Assembly (NCBI GenBank): GCA_009602735.1
Contig: WELA01004417.1
Span: 44,308-96,642 of the forward strand
Direction of reading: 5' to 3'
Length of the DNA: 52,335 nucleotides
From: Mesotaenium endlicherianum
Lineage: Eukaryota > Streptophyta > Zygnematophyceae > Zygnematales > Mesotaeniaceae
How positions within the stretch are numbered: the stretch's first letter is position 1; every line of letters begins with the position of its first letter. Below, piece after piece: positions 11,470 through 22,248 of the stretch. Both the position numbers and the translations under genes were made by a program. Under the pieces are notes generated by a model, which ran no database searches, was not told the DNA's origin, and worked only from the letters and a program-made list of their open reading frames with translations.

Positions 11470-12310
11470 GAAATTACGAGTCGTTAATACTCCGACGACA
11501 TACAGCGAGCGACCAAATGGAGTATTTTGCTGCGACATTAGGCACATTGACTTACTACAGATGACGACTAATACGTCTTCCCTACCACTACTATTGTGAG
11601 ATGGCTCGCGATCTGTGAGGTAGTTTGTGAATGTGTCAATTTGTGTTCATCCCATCCACTCGTGCACCGTCCACTGAAAATGAGCGTGTCAGCAGCCAAC
11701 ATGCAACCATTAGCACGGGTGGGTCCTAGTTCCATTCAAATGGATGCAGCTTCTTGATTCACTTGACTACTAGCCACTAAAACCATGTCACATTATTTAT
11801 TATCGAATAGATTGTGCACAAGATTCTACACACGCATTTGGACTGGGTGATGAACAAAAAAGAAAAGGTGTCATTAGTTATTGGGAACAGGTTATAGTGT
11901 AGTGTCGCAAAGCATGGGGTGCTAACTGGCTGCGGTTATTTTACTTTCTTAATAAATTTGCAAGAATTGCAAGCCGGGCGCAGAGTGCGACAAATAATTG
12001 CAATGAAGTTAATAGAGTTGATTTAAATCGCAACGTAGAAAAACTGTAGCACTTGTCTCCCTGTCTTTGACTTACTTCACAATTGTTCATATCGATGTCG
12101 CAATGTCTTTTTATTACAATTAAGAAGTATGCAAGCTTCACTCTAACATTCTTTAATTTTACAACTCTTCATAGCTGTCGTGCGCTAAGAGATCGGGTGC
12201 GCCTTGTCGGCATAAGCAGCACACAATAGACAAGCAGGCTTTGTTGCAATGAAGTCTATAATACAAATGGCTTTATAGCCAAAAAGGGAGTCAAGCGTCA
12301 AATGTTTTAA
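11470..12310. other. AT-rich stretch left of element B, possible LTR
   Basis: No gene was found. Base composition switches abruptly from AT-rich to GC-rich at about 12312. On the minus strand the G7 run at 12311-12320 would serve as a polypurine tract at the 3' end of element B, and a TATA box lies beyond it in the inverted repeat TGGCTATAAAGCCA (12281-12268). That suggests this could be the 3' LTR of element B, but no matching LTR was found at its other end. Confidence 0.3.
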
Positions 12311-12325
12311 TTCCCCCCCCAGCTC

Positions 12326-13774
12326 TCAGCCTCTAGCTGATGGGCTGTGTACGCTGCCTAAGGCTAGCTCACTGCAGTCTTCGCAGAACCAGTCGTCAGC
12401 GGGCACGCGGGCCAGCGGCGGGTCGAGGCAGCCGATGTGGAAGCCGAGGTTGCAGCTGTTGCAAAGCAGCATTTTGGACTCCTGGCCGGTGCCGTGACAG
12501 ATCTGGCACGCCCAGTCCTTGGGCGGCCGCGCGTCGCGGGGACGGACCTGCAAGTCCAGGTTAGGAAGATGGCACGGCCCACAGTTCTTCGTGTGGTCCT
12601 TGTGAAGACGGCCATCTGCGCCTTCCAGCTCCAGGACGCCTGACGCCAAGGCACGCTTGACGCGCAGGATGACCGGCGAGCTGCTGGTGTCGAGGGTGTT
12701 CTTCGTCTGGCGTCGCAGGTACACAAAGTAACCTGCGGAAAACTGCAACACACGCGGATAATAGGCTCCTCCACGAGTCATGGCGTACCTCAGTGTGTCG
12801 CGATGTTGTGCGATGCTGAGGTTATCCATGGCCATGGGCATCAGGCGCCGAAAGAGCTGAGCACGCTGCCCGATAAGAGCACTCCATATGTCGGGACTGT
12901 CCAAGTCCAAGACGTTCTCGGCCACAATTCTGGCTGCTGCTGGCAGGATGGGCTGTCGGCCGTAGAGAAGGAAGTAGGGAGAGTGCGAGGCCAGGGAGGC
13001 ATGCTTACTGAACCTGTACCCCATCGCCAGCCAAGGGAGGGCGTCGTCCCAGTAGGTACGGTCGTGGGCAAGGCAATACTTCCGCAACCCTAGCTTGACG
13101 GTCTGCACCATGCGCTCGGCGAGGCCGTCAGCCTGAGGATGATCGCGGGAGGTGGTGCGGTGGTCGATCATAGAGCGCTCCAGCAGCTTCTGAAAGCTGC
13201 CCTGGAACTCCTTGCCCTGGTCGGTCAGCACCTCAGCGCAGCCGCCAAAACGGCTAAGGACCTGATTGAGGAAGGCCTGAGCGATCCCCTCACTGGCCTT
13301 GCTGGGCAAGGGCACGAGCTCGATCCACTTGGACATGTGCTCAATCATCACCAAGACGTAGAGGTTGCCCTGGCGAGACTTGGGCAGCTCTCCAGCCAAG
13401 TCAAGCGACCACCTGTAGAACAGCCCCTGAATAGGAAGGGGGCTGAGGGCAACGGTGCGCGCTGTGAAGCTCGAGCGCACACGGTCGCAGAGAGTGCAGC
13501 TGCTGACGACAGCGGCGACGACCTTAGTCATGCCGTGCCACCAGTACTCGGCCTGAAGAAGACTGAGGGTGCGCTTGACACCGAAGTGCCCGAGGGACTC
13601 GTGCACTCGGCGCACCAGCTGACTGCGTATGGCAGGCTCGGGGACCACCAAGATGGAGCCGTCCGCCATCACGCGCCGCGGCTGCGTCTGAGGATGCGGT
13701 TGCGCTCGCGTGCGCTGACATCGGGTGCCAAATCCTTGGTCGTGACGTACTGCAGTACTGGGGCGTCGTCCCAC
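12326..13774 (-). pseudogene. Integrase and PHD finger of element B
   Basis: This 482-residue frame is the C-terminal part of Pol. It has an HHCC zinc domain (HESLGHFGV to SSCTLC) and a catalytic core with the acidic triad in SLDLAGEL, LTDQGKEF and ADGLAERM. A C-terminal domain (QFSAGYFVYLRRQ) and the PHD finger follow. Integrase would insert the cDNA into the host chromosome. The frame is open throughout but is separated from RNase H by a one-base shift near 13690, so it is listed as broken. The first residues of the frame, before VMADGSILVV, are probably read in the wrong frame. Confidence 0.85.
12370..12522 (-). other. PHD finger at the C-terminus of element B Pol
   Basis: The frame contains CQICHGTGQESKMLLCNSC, GFHIGCLDPPL and WFCEDC. 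This is the full Cys4-His-Cys3 pattern of a PHD zinc finger, with the conserved tryptophan two residues before the last cysteine pair. PHD fingers usually read the tail of histone H3. Here it sits at the position where chromoviruses carry a chromodomain, after integrase, so a role in choosing insertion sites is a reasonable inference. Element A has a decayed version of the same finger. Confidence 0.85.
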
Positions 13775-15526
13775 ACGTCCTCGGGACCGCGCTGCCAGCT
13801 GTCCTGGTCCTCTGCCGCTGCCAGGGCCAATTGCCGAGTGGTGACGGTGACCATGTCCAGGCTAGTGAGCCCTGCAGGTCGTACATCGCCGTCCACGGTA
13901 AAGGCCAGGAAGGCCGCCGCATGCCAGGCTACCGGCTCATCCTCATCGTGGCGAGCCACAGTGAGATCCCTCGAGGAGGGCAGCGGGTTACGGCTGAGAC
14001 CGTCAGCGTCCAGGTTGGTCGAGCCTGGACGGTGGTGCACGTCGAAGGTGTACTCCTGCAAGATAAGCGCCCACCGTGCGTACTTGCCGGTCAAGCGCTC
14101 CGACGTCATGAGCCACTTAAGTGGCTGATGGTCGGTGACCAGGCGGAAGTGCGTGCCGTAGAGATAGTGCCTGAAGTGCACGATCGCCCAGACCGCTGCC
14201 AGGCACTCCCCCTCGTAGGAGCCGTAGTTGCCTTCCGCGCGGTTGTTGCTGCGGCTGGCGTAGGCCACCACATGCTCGAAGCCGTCATGCTCCTGCACCA
14301 GCACAGCGCCCAGCCCTGCCTGCGACCAGTCGGTGTGGAGGATGAAGGGCTTCGCGTAGTCAGGACGCCGAAGCACAGGAGCGCTCACCAGCAGCTCCTT
14401 GAGCTTATCGAATGCTGCCTGCTGCTCTGGTCCCCATACGTAGGCAACGCCCTTGCGGAGCAAGTCGTTGAGCGGCTTGGCTAGCTCGCTGAACCCTGGC
14501 ACAAAGCGGCGGTAGTAGTTGGCGATGCCGAGGAAGGCCCGCAGCTGCGAGAGATCTGTAGGAGGTGGGATGCCTGTGATGGCCGAGGTCTTCGCCAGCT
14601 TGGGGTGCCAAGCCGCTGGAGGAGAGCAGGTGGCCAAGGTACTCCACCTCGCGGGTCCCAAAAGTGCACTTGCCTGGATGGCACTTGAGCCCAGCGGCCT
14701 CCAAGCGGTCCAGGACAGCAGTGATGTGCGCCACGTGCTCCTCAAACGTCTGACTGAAGACGAGCACGTCATCGATGTAGCATCGGGCAAAGGACAGACC
14801 GACCAGCTCCTTATCCATCACCCTCTGAAAGGTAGCTGGCGCGTTCTTCAACCCGAACGGCATCACCACCCACTCGTAGAGCCGCTGTGCTCCCCAGAAC
14901 GCCGTCTTATGCTGGTCCTCCTCGGCGATGGGAATCTGGTTAAAGCCTTGACGCAGATCCAGCACTGAGAACCAAGTGCACGTGCCAATGTCGTCAAAGA
15001 TCTCGTCAGGCGTCGGCATAGGATATCTGTCCTGCTCGGTGACCTCGTTCAGCCTACGATAGTCACCGCACATCCTCTTCTCGGACCAGTTGCCTGAGGC
15101 ATCCTTCTTGGCTGGCATGACCGTGGGTGCGGCATAACGAGAGGAGGACTCCCAAATGAGCCGGCTGTCCTCCAGCTTGCCTGTCTGCGCGCTGAACAAG
15201 CCATCCTCGAAGTGGCTGTAGCGATAACGCTTCAGGAAAATGGGCTCCTGCAACGAGAGAGTAATCCGCATGGGGTCCCCCCTGTAGTGCTCGAGATCGT
15301 GCATGCCGCTGGCAAAGCTGGTGCTGCGCCTCCCATCCAGCAGTGCCGTCAACTGTGCGGCCTGTGCCTTGGTGAGTGTCCCCCCCAGCTTCCATGTCGG
15401 TGGAGCTGGTGGCGTCGCCTGACCTGCAACTGGAGTCTCTTGTTTTGCCGCTGGGGTAGACTGTGGTGCTGCAGGTGTCACCTGCCCTGCAGCGGTTGGC
15501 GCTTGGCCTGCAGCGGGTACCTGCAC
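13669..15526 (-). pseudogene. Reverse transcriptase and RNase H of element B
   Basis: Frame 15526-14405 opens with PAAGQ-type repeats, then the RT palm: KRMCGDYRRLN, FSVLDLRQGFNQIP, VMPFGLKNAPATFQRVMD and the catalytic YIDDVLVF. A lost base in a CCCC run near 14610 moves the frame to 14790-13669. That frame continues with AFLGIANYYRRFV, the RNase H acidic residues in LHTDWSQAGLGAVL, GEGNYGSYEGECLAAVW-type glutamate and VTDHQPLKWL. Together they copy genomic RNA to DNA and remove the RNA strand. The break falls in a homopolymer, so it may be a sequencing error. Confidence 0.88.
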
Positions 15527-15799
15527 TGTGGCAGTTGCGGCCAGCTGCCTGGCACCGTCTGCCTACGAGCGATCGTCTGCCTGCAAGCGAGGAAAAAGAA
15601 AAGGTGACTGGGACTCCCTGGGTCGCTGTGAGGACTCCTCTCTCCGCCGGCCCCCCCCCAGCGAGCCAGAGTCCTCCCCGCGCGGTGGTGGGGAGGGGGG
15701 GCGGGTGCGCTCTGGCGGTGCAGGCCCTGCGCGCTGAGGATGCCACGTCGTGCCTGGCGGGGTCTGATTGTCATCATCAGTGGAGTCATCGTCCATATC

Positions 15800-16875
15800 A
15801 TCGGCAGGCTGAGGTAGCTCGGGATGCCGGGCTGTGGCGTAGAGAGGCGCCAAGGCTTGCGTCTGCAGCAGAATCCACGTGAGGACGTTGGCGTCGATGG
15901 CCTGCCCCAAGAGGCGAATGCGGTTGACCTCAGTGAGACCGTCCACCTGCGTAAGATGCGGCGGAAAGCCCATGGCACGCTCCATCTCGGCAGGGCTTGG
16001 CCTGTCAAACATGCCAGTCTCCAGGTCGATGACCATCCCTCGCTGATCTCCGACGAAGGCGTCGCTGTCATAGCGGCTGACAAAAGTCGGCAGTGCGCGA
16101 GTGACGGCATGCAGGACCTCACACTGCGCCATGGAGGGATGTGGCAGCGCCGTCACGCGCTGGGCCAGACGAGGGGCATCGAGGATGGAGTCGACGGTGC
16201 GTGTGTGACGTGGATGAGAGGGGGCCAACGCCTCGAGAGTACCTGGCATTGCCAAGTTTGTGAAGTAGGCGCGGACGCGATGCGCGAAGGAACCAATCTG
16301 GGCAGCGTCGATGACGGCCTCGCGGCCGACGTAGCTGCTGCAAAGAGCGAAGTTGGCGCTAACATCGGGACGGCGATCGTGGCGTGCGGCCACGTTCTCC
16401 AGGACCCACGCGAGTGTGTGTGGCGGCTGGCGATCCTCAACAATGTTGAGGACGCGGAGCAAGTGCCNAATGTTGAGGACGCGCAGCAAGTGCCAGAAGA
16501 GGCCGTGCGGGGATCGCTGAGTGCCCAGCCACGCCCGGCTCTGGAGAAGCTCTGGCACTCCCAACCGGCGATGACGAGATCAACGGGCCCAAGTCGGGTG
16601 ACATGCTCGACGGTGATGTCGCGAATGTCCATGGGCCAGTCTGTCTGAGCGCGGCGGAATGCGTGCGCGGGAAGGAGGTCAAGGAACCGCTCGTGGCCCA
16701 ACGCCATCTGTCGACGGGCCACCTGCTGGGCCTTTGGATCGGGATCGACGTAGACGTAGCGCCGCACCGGGATGCCGGCTTGTAAGGTCGCGAGTAACCC
16801 GGTGGCGATGCCGGCAAAGAGCTCGACGAGGACGATGCCGCCAGGTTGCTCGTCCAGAGCGTCTGCGCAGATAGG
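15800..16875 (-). pseudogene. C5 cytosine DNA methyltransferase domain of element B
   Basis: Motif I reads VLVELFAGIATGLLATLQ (about 16845-16790) with YVDPDPKA after it. Motif IV reads AGWECQSFSRAGRG (about 16575-16535), where glutamate replaces the usual proline before the catalytic cysteine-glutamine. Motif VI is VLENV (about 16400), motif VIII is AHRVRAYF (about 16275), and RLLGQAIDANVL near 15900 corresponds to motif X. All landmarks are in order, so the fold should be complete. One base is missing near 16511, and a 26-base sequence is duplicated around an N at 16468. Both may be assembly faults, and removing the duplicate keeps the frame. The protein would methylate cytosine in DNA. Confidence 0.85.
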
Positions 16876-18880
16876 AGTCGGAAGTGGGCGACACCCCACG
16901 GCAGGGGTGCCGGGCTGAGCGGGCGGCGGGAAGGTACGCTCGGCGCTGTGCTGATGTGGCGCCATGCGGAGGGCGGCCACAGCACGGTCTGCGTAGTCAC
17001 GCGTAAGGTTGGGGATGCGGTCAGTGAGCGGCTGCGGACGCTCCCCCCGTGCGTGGTCCTGGTAGGTGCGCCACCGCAGGCGCGCATCCTGCAGGGCTGT
17101 GGGAGAGACAGCGCGGGCCTGACGTCGGGCCGAGGCCACGCACAGCTGCTGCCACCTGTCGCGCTGGGCGCGGTCAGTCTGGTGCGAGGCCGCATGGGCC
17201 AGCTGGTCAAGAATGGGACGCTGAGTCAAGTAGGGGTGCGGGTCGAAGTAGGCTCGCTGGCGTGCGCGCATGTCTGCAGAAGGGACTGTGCAAACAGAGC
17301 GCTCGGAGCGGTCGACCTCCTGCGGGGATTGAACCAGCCGGCGAGGGGCCAGCTGGACTCGCGGCCGGGGCTGCCCTTGTGGGACGGGCGCGTCCCGGGG
17401 CTGCCGGAGACTAGACATGAGCCATGTGCGTGCGGCGGCCGTAAAGGGGTGACGACTGGGCGGCCTGCTGTTGGTGCGGGCCACCTTGGGAGGAGGTGAC
17501 CCGGAGGGACCGTCGCCAGCGATGTGGCTGCGAGGGACGCTGACGCGCGGAGCTGTAGGGGCCAGCATCACGAAATGCGCCTCGGAAGAAGACTGGGCGT
17601 CGTTGCCAGCTGAGAGGGACCGGAAGGGCGGAGTGCGGCGTCGGTCTCGAGGGTCGTCGTATGGCGGCGTGTCCCCGTGGGTCCGCGTGTCGTCGTAAGG
17701 AGGTGTGCGGTCCCTGTTGTCGTAGGACGGCGTGACGGAGCGGGCGCGCGTCTCGCGGAGGGGAGTCACCTCTCGCGCCTCGCAAAGGGGTGTGAGCGAT
17801 CGGGAGCAGCTCGTCTCGCGGAGAGGAGTGGTCTCTCGAGCGGGTCCGATGGTCGGCCAAGTGCGATGTGCGTAGGTCAGATGGGCGCAGATAGACGGGG
17901 TCGTGCGGTGTGGCTCGCGAACGCTGAGCCTGGGCGCTGGCTGCTCTATGGAGTGTGTGCCAGCGCTAGAGGAGGCCGCGGCAGCCCGGCTCGTCGCGAA
18001 CAAATGCGCGATGCGGCGACACTCGTGGCTCGTCGAGCAGTCGTGTGACACTGGTCGGCTGGGTCCAGCGGCGTCGGTGCAAACCCTGCTGGGCCAGTTG
18101 TGAGTCATGGGCTGGCTGGGTGCGCTGAAGCCGGGCGGACCAGTAGGTGTGCGCTGCTTGCGTGCCGTAGGCGCAGCTGGCGGGGGCTCCTCGGGTGGCG
18201 CTGCGCTGAGGACCTCGACGGAAGCCTCTGGCAGTTGTTCCCACTGCGTCTCCTCCTCATTTTTGAGGGACTGGTCGTCGGATCTGCCAGGATAAGCTGC
18301 TTGCCGCATGGCCTCGTCTTCGGATGCCGTGGGGCGAGGCCAGGTCTCGCCGGTCTGATGCGAGGTGTTGTGCGGGGGCGGCTGAGAGTCCATACTGTAC
18401 TGAATGGCCACGCCGACAGGCACGTCGTGGCGAACTCGGACGTCGGTCCTCGCGGACGGTTCGCCTCGAGTGGCCGAGACCCCCCCCTGATGAGTCGTAG
18501 GCGCTGCGACTGCACCGCGGGCAAGGGCGGCGGCAGCGATGGCTGTGCTGGCCGTGGCAAGGGCCTCAGTGGCATCATCCGCCATCTGCCGCATCATCGC
18601 GCTGTGGGCAGTGCAGATGCGGATCTGCTCCCTGGCCTGGGCTGCCAGGACATCCGCCTGCTGCTGCGGCGTGAGATGGAGCTCGGCACTAGGTAGGTCC
18701 GGCTCCTCGTCCTGTGACTCGAGCAGGTCCACCCCTACAGAGATCTCCTCGTCCCCGGGCCCGTCCTTATCGGTCTTGACCACTGGCCGGCCATTGTCCA
18801 GCCCCATGAAGCCATAAAGAGCGGACACTGCTGGGCGGCGATCGACAATGTCAAGGGGCAAGGATGCAGTGCGCGTCCCC
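16876..18880 (-). other. Low-complexity linker of element B Pol, with tandem TPPYDD-type repeats
   Basis: Between protease and methyltransferase the frame 20115-16153 stays open for some 650 residues rich in A, R, P, S and T. At about 17830-17630 it carries tandem short repeats of the types TPLRETR and TPPYDDxR. I recognise no folded domain. The length of open frame shows that the segment is selected or recent. Confidence 0.5.
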
Positions 18881-19290
18881 CCCGTCCTCCATTCGGGACG
18901 GTAGAAGACGCGCTCTGCCCAGTTGTCGACCGCGGCGCCTATGGGAAAGAGCACGTCCTGCCCTAGGAGCACATCGAAGGACTCGGAAGGAGTGACGAAT
19001 GCGTGCCGATGGATGGTCGTCTCGTCTGCCGTGCCTGGGCGCAGAGTGAACAGTAGCGCCAACCTCGTGCGGCCGGCGACGATCTCGGACGTACCGGCGG
19101 CGGTGTTAATGCGCGTCGGAGAGTCTTCCAAGTCAGCAGAAGAGAGTCCCAGCTCACGGAAGTAACGGAGGCTGATGAGGACCGGCTGCGCTCCTGTGTC
19201 GAACATGATGCGCTGCGGCGCCTGGGTGTTGACGAGCACGATCCCCTGCAAATTATCCAAAAACGCGGCGTTAGGAGTGCTGATCATCCT
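18881..19290 (-). other. Aspartic protease domain of element B
   Basis: The active-site loop is MFDTGAQPVLIS (about 19215-19180), followed by a domain that ends with FDVLLGQDVLFPIGAAVDNW. It matches the protease of element A residue for residue at the active site. It would process the element's polyprotein inside the particle. It lies in the long frame 20115-16153, which is in the -1 frame relative to the upstream gag frame. Confidence 0.8.
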
Positions 19291-19838
19291 GCGCTCATGC
19301 GCAGGGCGCGCGGGCGGGGATCGCACCGCGGTGGCGGCATCGGTCGTCGGTCTCCTGGCGGTGGTGTGCAGCGTGGCTCTGCGTGACTGGAGCATCAGCT
19401 GAGCGGCCTGCCTCGTTGCCTCCATGGAGACGCCGAGCTCTGCGAAGGAGACCGCCGGCATGCGGTGCAGCGCCAGAGAGATGACCTCCGCGCTGAGCTG
19501 TACCGTCGTCATAGGTGAAGCGAGCGCATGAGGCGTCGGCTCAGCTGAGGTCGTGGAGGGATCTAGGATGCGGAAGGAACGGGGCAGCCGCGGTGTCTCC
19601 TCCGTCCGGCGTCCTTGGTCTGGCCCGACGCGCTTCTNGCCGAGGGGCAGGGTCACTGGGCCGGTGGCGCCGTCTACCTCGGCTGCCCCGGGCAAAGATT
19701 GCAGCGCCCTCCCCCCGATGCATGGGCTAATTGGCCCCCCGGCGGCAAGCGTTGGGTTGCTGCTGGGGTTTTGTGCGCAGCCAGGGTTTAGGCCCTGGCT
19801 GTACGCAGCCGTGAGCGGACCGTCGGCACTGCGATCGG

Positions 19839-21521
19839 TCATCCGGCCGCGTGGCGCAGTCGGGACAGCCCCCCCTGAATGAGGGTGGCTGGTCCGACCG
19901 GGAGATCTGTGCCGGCCGGGCCGGGCCATGCGCGCGCGCCAAGTGGCGGCACGAGCGCGGCAGGGGCTGAGCCCTGGATGTGCGCAGCTGCGGGTGCGTT
20001 GTCGGCGCTGCTGCCGGCAATCCGACCGCACAGTGCGGTCAGGACCCCCCCCTGCTGACCGAGGGTGGCGGCTGCTGCGGCCGTCGCTGCGCTGGCCGTG
20101 CAGGCCTGCGCGCATGCAACACTTGGCAGCGCGTGGGTGCAGCTGCTGTGCGCAGCTGCAGCTGCCGTTGCGACGACGTCGTGGCGTCGCCGGGTGTGCC
20201 GTGTACCTGGACGCGCAGTGCGCTGGGCGCGCGTGGGAGCCCGCGCAAGTGCGTGCAGGCTGCTGTTGGCAGAAGCGCCTGCAACTCTGGCAGCGGACGC
20301 TACGCCGTAGCGCGGAAGTGCCCGAAGCTGCGGTGCTGTCGCTAAGCCTGATGGGTGCACTGAAGCTGTGCGTGCGCCAGCTGTCAGTGTCGTGGCGTAG
20401 GACGGAGGAACGGACGCGAGGAGTGCTCCACGCGCGTCATAGTTATCAACGTCAACAAGGCCACGGAGTCTAGCGATCTCCGCGTTGGCCTCCACGAGGG
20501 CGTCGCTGACGTCGTCGAAGCTGCAGTAGTCGGCTCCAGGCATCAATGCGGCGTCCGTCGTGGCCGTAGCTGCTGTCATCGCGGGGCGGCCACCTGTACG
20601 AGGGTTGCGTGCGCCTCGCTGTCCTGCTGAAGGCGTAGGGCCGTCGCGAGCGCGTCCGTTCTCGACGTCGCGCTTCTTTTGCAGACAGACGATCTGTAGG
20701 TGGCCGGCTTTGCCACAATAGGTACAGTCGCCGGGCTTGCCATTCTGCGCGAGAGTGCAGTTCTGGCGTGAGTGGCCCATCTTACCGCAGGACCAGCAGG
20801 GATCGCTCGTGGTGGCAGCCATGGAAATGCGGCCACGCGTAGCTCCGCGCTGCTGCGTCTGCTGGGGCAGCTGAGGGCGCTGAGGCTGCTGCTGCTGCGA
20901 CGGGGGCTGGCGGGCCGGCGCCGTGCGCGTCGTAAAAGACGGCAGCACTGAGGCCTTCTGGCGCACGCCCGTGGATGCTAAGCCCACACGATCGCTAATG
21001 TTGCTTCGTGCGGCGGCCAAGCTCTACTTCTCAACGGAGAGGTAGGCCTGCTCCAGAGAATACTCTGAACCGTGGCGGTCGATGAGGGGGACTACGGCCC
21101 TCTCCCTCAGACGCGGCTCGACGGCACGCAAGAAGATCTCCGCGGCCTCCCGGTCAGTGACGGTGCCGACATCGCGGCGGAGGTGCACCAAGCGGCGGTA
21201 CATCATGCGGATAGTCTCGTTCTTGCGTCGGAAGAAATGGTGCAGCTCGTACACCTTCTCTTCAGTTGCAGCCTGGAACTCTGTCTTCAGGATGTTCCAG
21301 AAGGCTTGCACTGGATCAGCTAGCAAGGTCGCCACTGGTGGGTCACCCACAAGCTCAGTGCGGGTCCGGAGCTCGGCCTCCTTCTCACGGAAGGTGTCGC
21401 GGGCCTCGTGCAAGAGGTATCGCATAAGCGTGTCGAAGACGTCGCGCTTAGTCAGCGTGGGCACATGCAACACACGCGGGTAAATTGACGGACACTTAAA
21501 TTTGACGCAGGGGTTACTCAA
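19839..21521 (-). pseudogene. gag: gag of element B
   Basis: A capsid-like part (21521-21024) contains PVQAFWNILKTEFQAATEEK and HHFFRRKNETIRMMYRRLVH. It ends at an in-frame TAG (21024-21022), and the same frame runs on through 21020-19839. The second part has a glutamine-proline stretch and then two zinc knuckles, CWSCGKMGHSRQNC and CTYCGKAGHLQIVC, followed by an alanine-rich coiled region. The first residues, before about RVLHVPTLTKRD, lie in AT-rich DNA and are probably not original, so the 5' end of the element seems cut off here. A single TAG separates two good halves, so readthrough or a point mutation could explain it. Confidence 0.75.
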
Positions 21522-22248
21522 AAGTACCGATTCGTTCGTTTCGCGTCACTTTGAGGAAGTTAAGAAGGCGAATGTTAACCTCTCTGCTGTCAGTTCCTAA
21601 CTTCTTATTTACGCTCTTATAGCTCCAGTCTTCTCAGTGAAAGTTATAATATACTTGTAGGCAAACCCAACGAGACAAACAGTGGGGATTATCGTAAACT
21701 ATAGAGATAACCACGCTTGTACAAACCGCCGGACTTGCAAGTACCTAGCCTACTAAAAGTAAGAACATGGCGTTTTTTGCTTTATACCAGCCGCGTTAAG
21801 TCTCTGTGTAGTTGATTAGAATGTTCTGTTCTTCTTTTGAACGATGCATAAATGAGTTGCTCCGGTACTCACCGTGGCCTTTCTTGCATAGATAAGTTTT
21901 TTTACGGTTTGAGTTATAATTGTGTGGAGGGGTACTAGCGGGCTGAAGTAACCTGTATACAAACGGAAGAGTAAGAGGCCTCTTTGAAATGTAAAATGGG
22001 CCATTTTCAACGTCTTTTTCATCATTTAGGATTGCACGCTGATTTGACCAGTATCAGGGTTAACATAGTTTTGCACTAAAAGTCATTATGAGCGGCCAGA
22101 TGGAGATATGCCTTGCAACAAGAGCTGCAGAACAGTAATTACTACCATAAATTTGTCCTTTATATCTTTTTACATATCTTATGGTTTGGTTTACCATTAA
22201 GTGGGGGTTTGACAGGTAAGGCAGCCAAGTAAGTCTGCCAGGTGAGCC
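21522..22248. other. AT-rich spacer
   Basis: No gene was found. The stretch may contain the left end of the DNA transposon that carries the next two genes, but I could not recognise terminal inverted repeats. Confidence 0.35.

Larger units (their letters stand above)
12326..21521 (-). mobile_element. Element B: GC-rich methyltransferase-bearing Ty3/gypsy retrotransposon
   Basis: On the minus strand the order is gag (21521-19839), protease (about 19230), a repeat-rich linker, cytosine methyltransferase (about 16870-15830), a second linker, reverse transcriptase and RNase H (15526-13669), integrase and a PHD finger (13774-12326). The block is much richer in GC than the DNA on either side, with sharp edges near 12312 and 21480. 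Its architecture is the same as element A, but sequence and codon use differ strongly. A few single-base frameshifts, one in-frame stop and two N positions interrupt it. No LTR pair was found, so one or both ends may be truncated. Confidence 0.8.

Noticed and set aside
13139-14128. Long plus-strand frames of 329 and 217 residues over element B
   Set aside because: They are antisense shadows of RT and integrase, kept open by high GC content.
19928-21483. Plus-strand frames over gag of element B
   Set aside because: They are cysteine- and arginine-rich shadows of the minus-strand zinc-knuckle gene.
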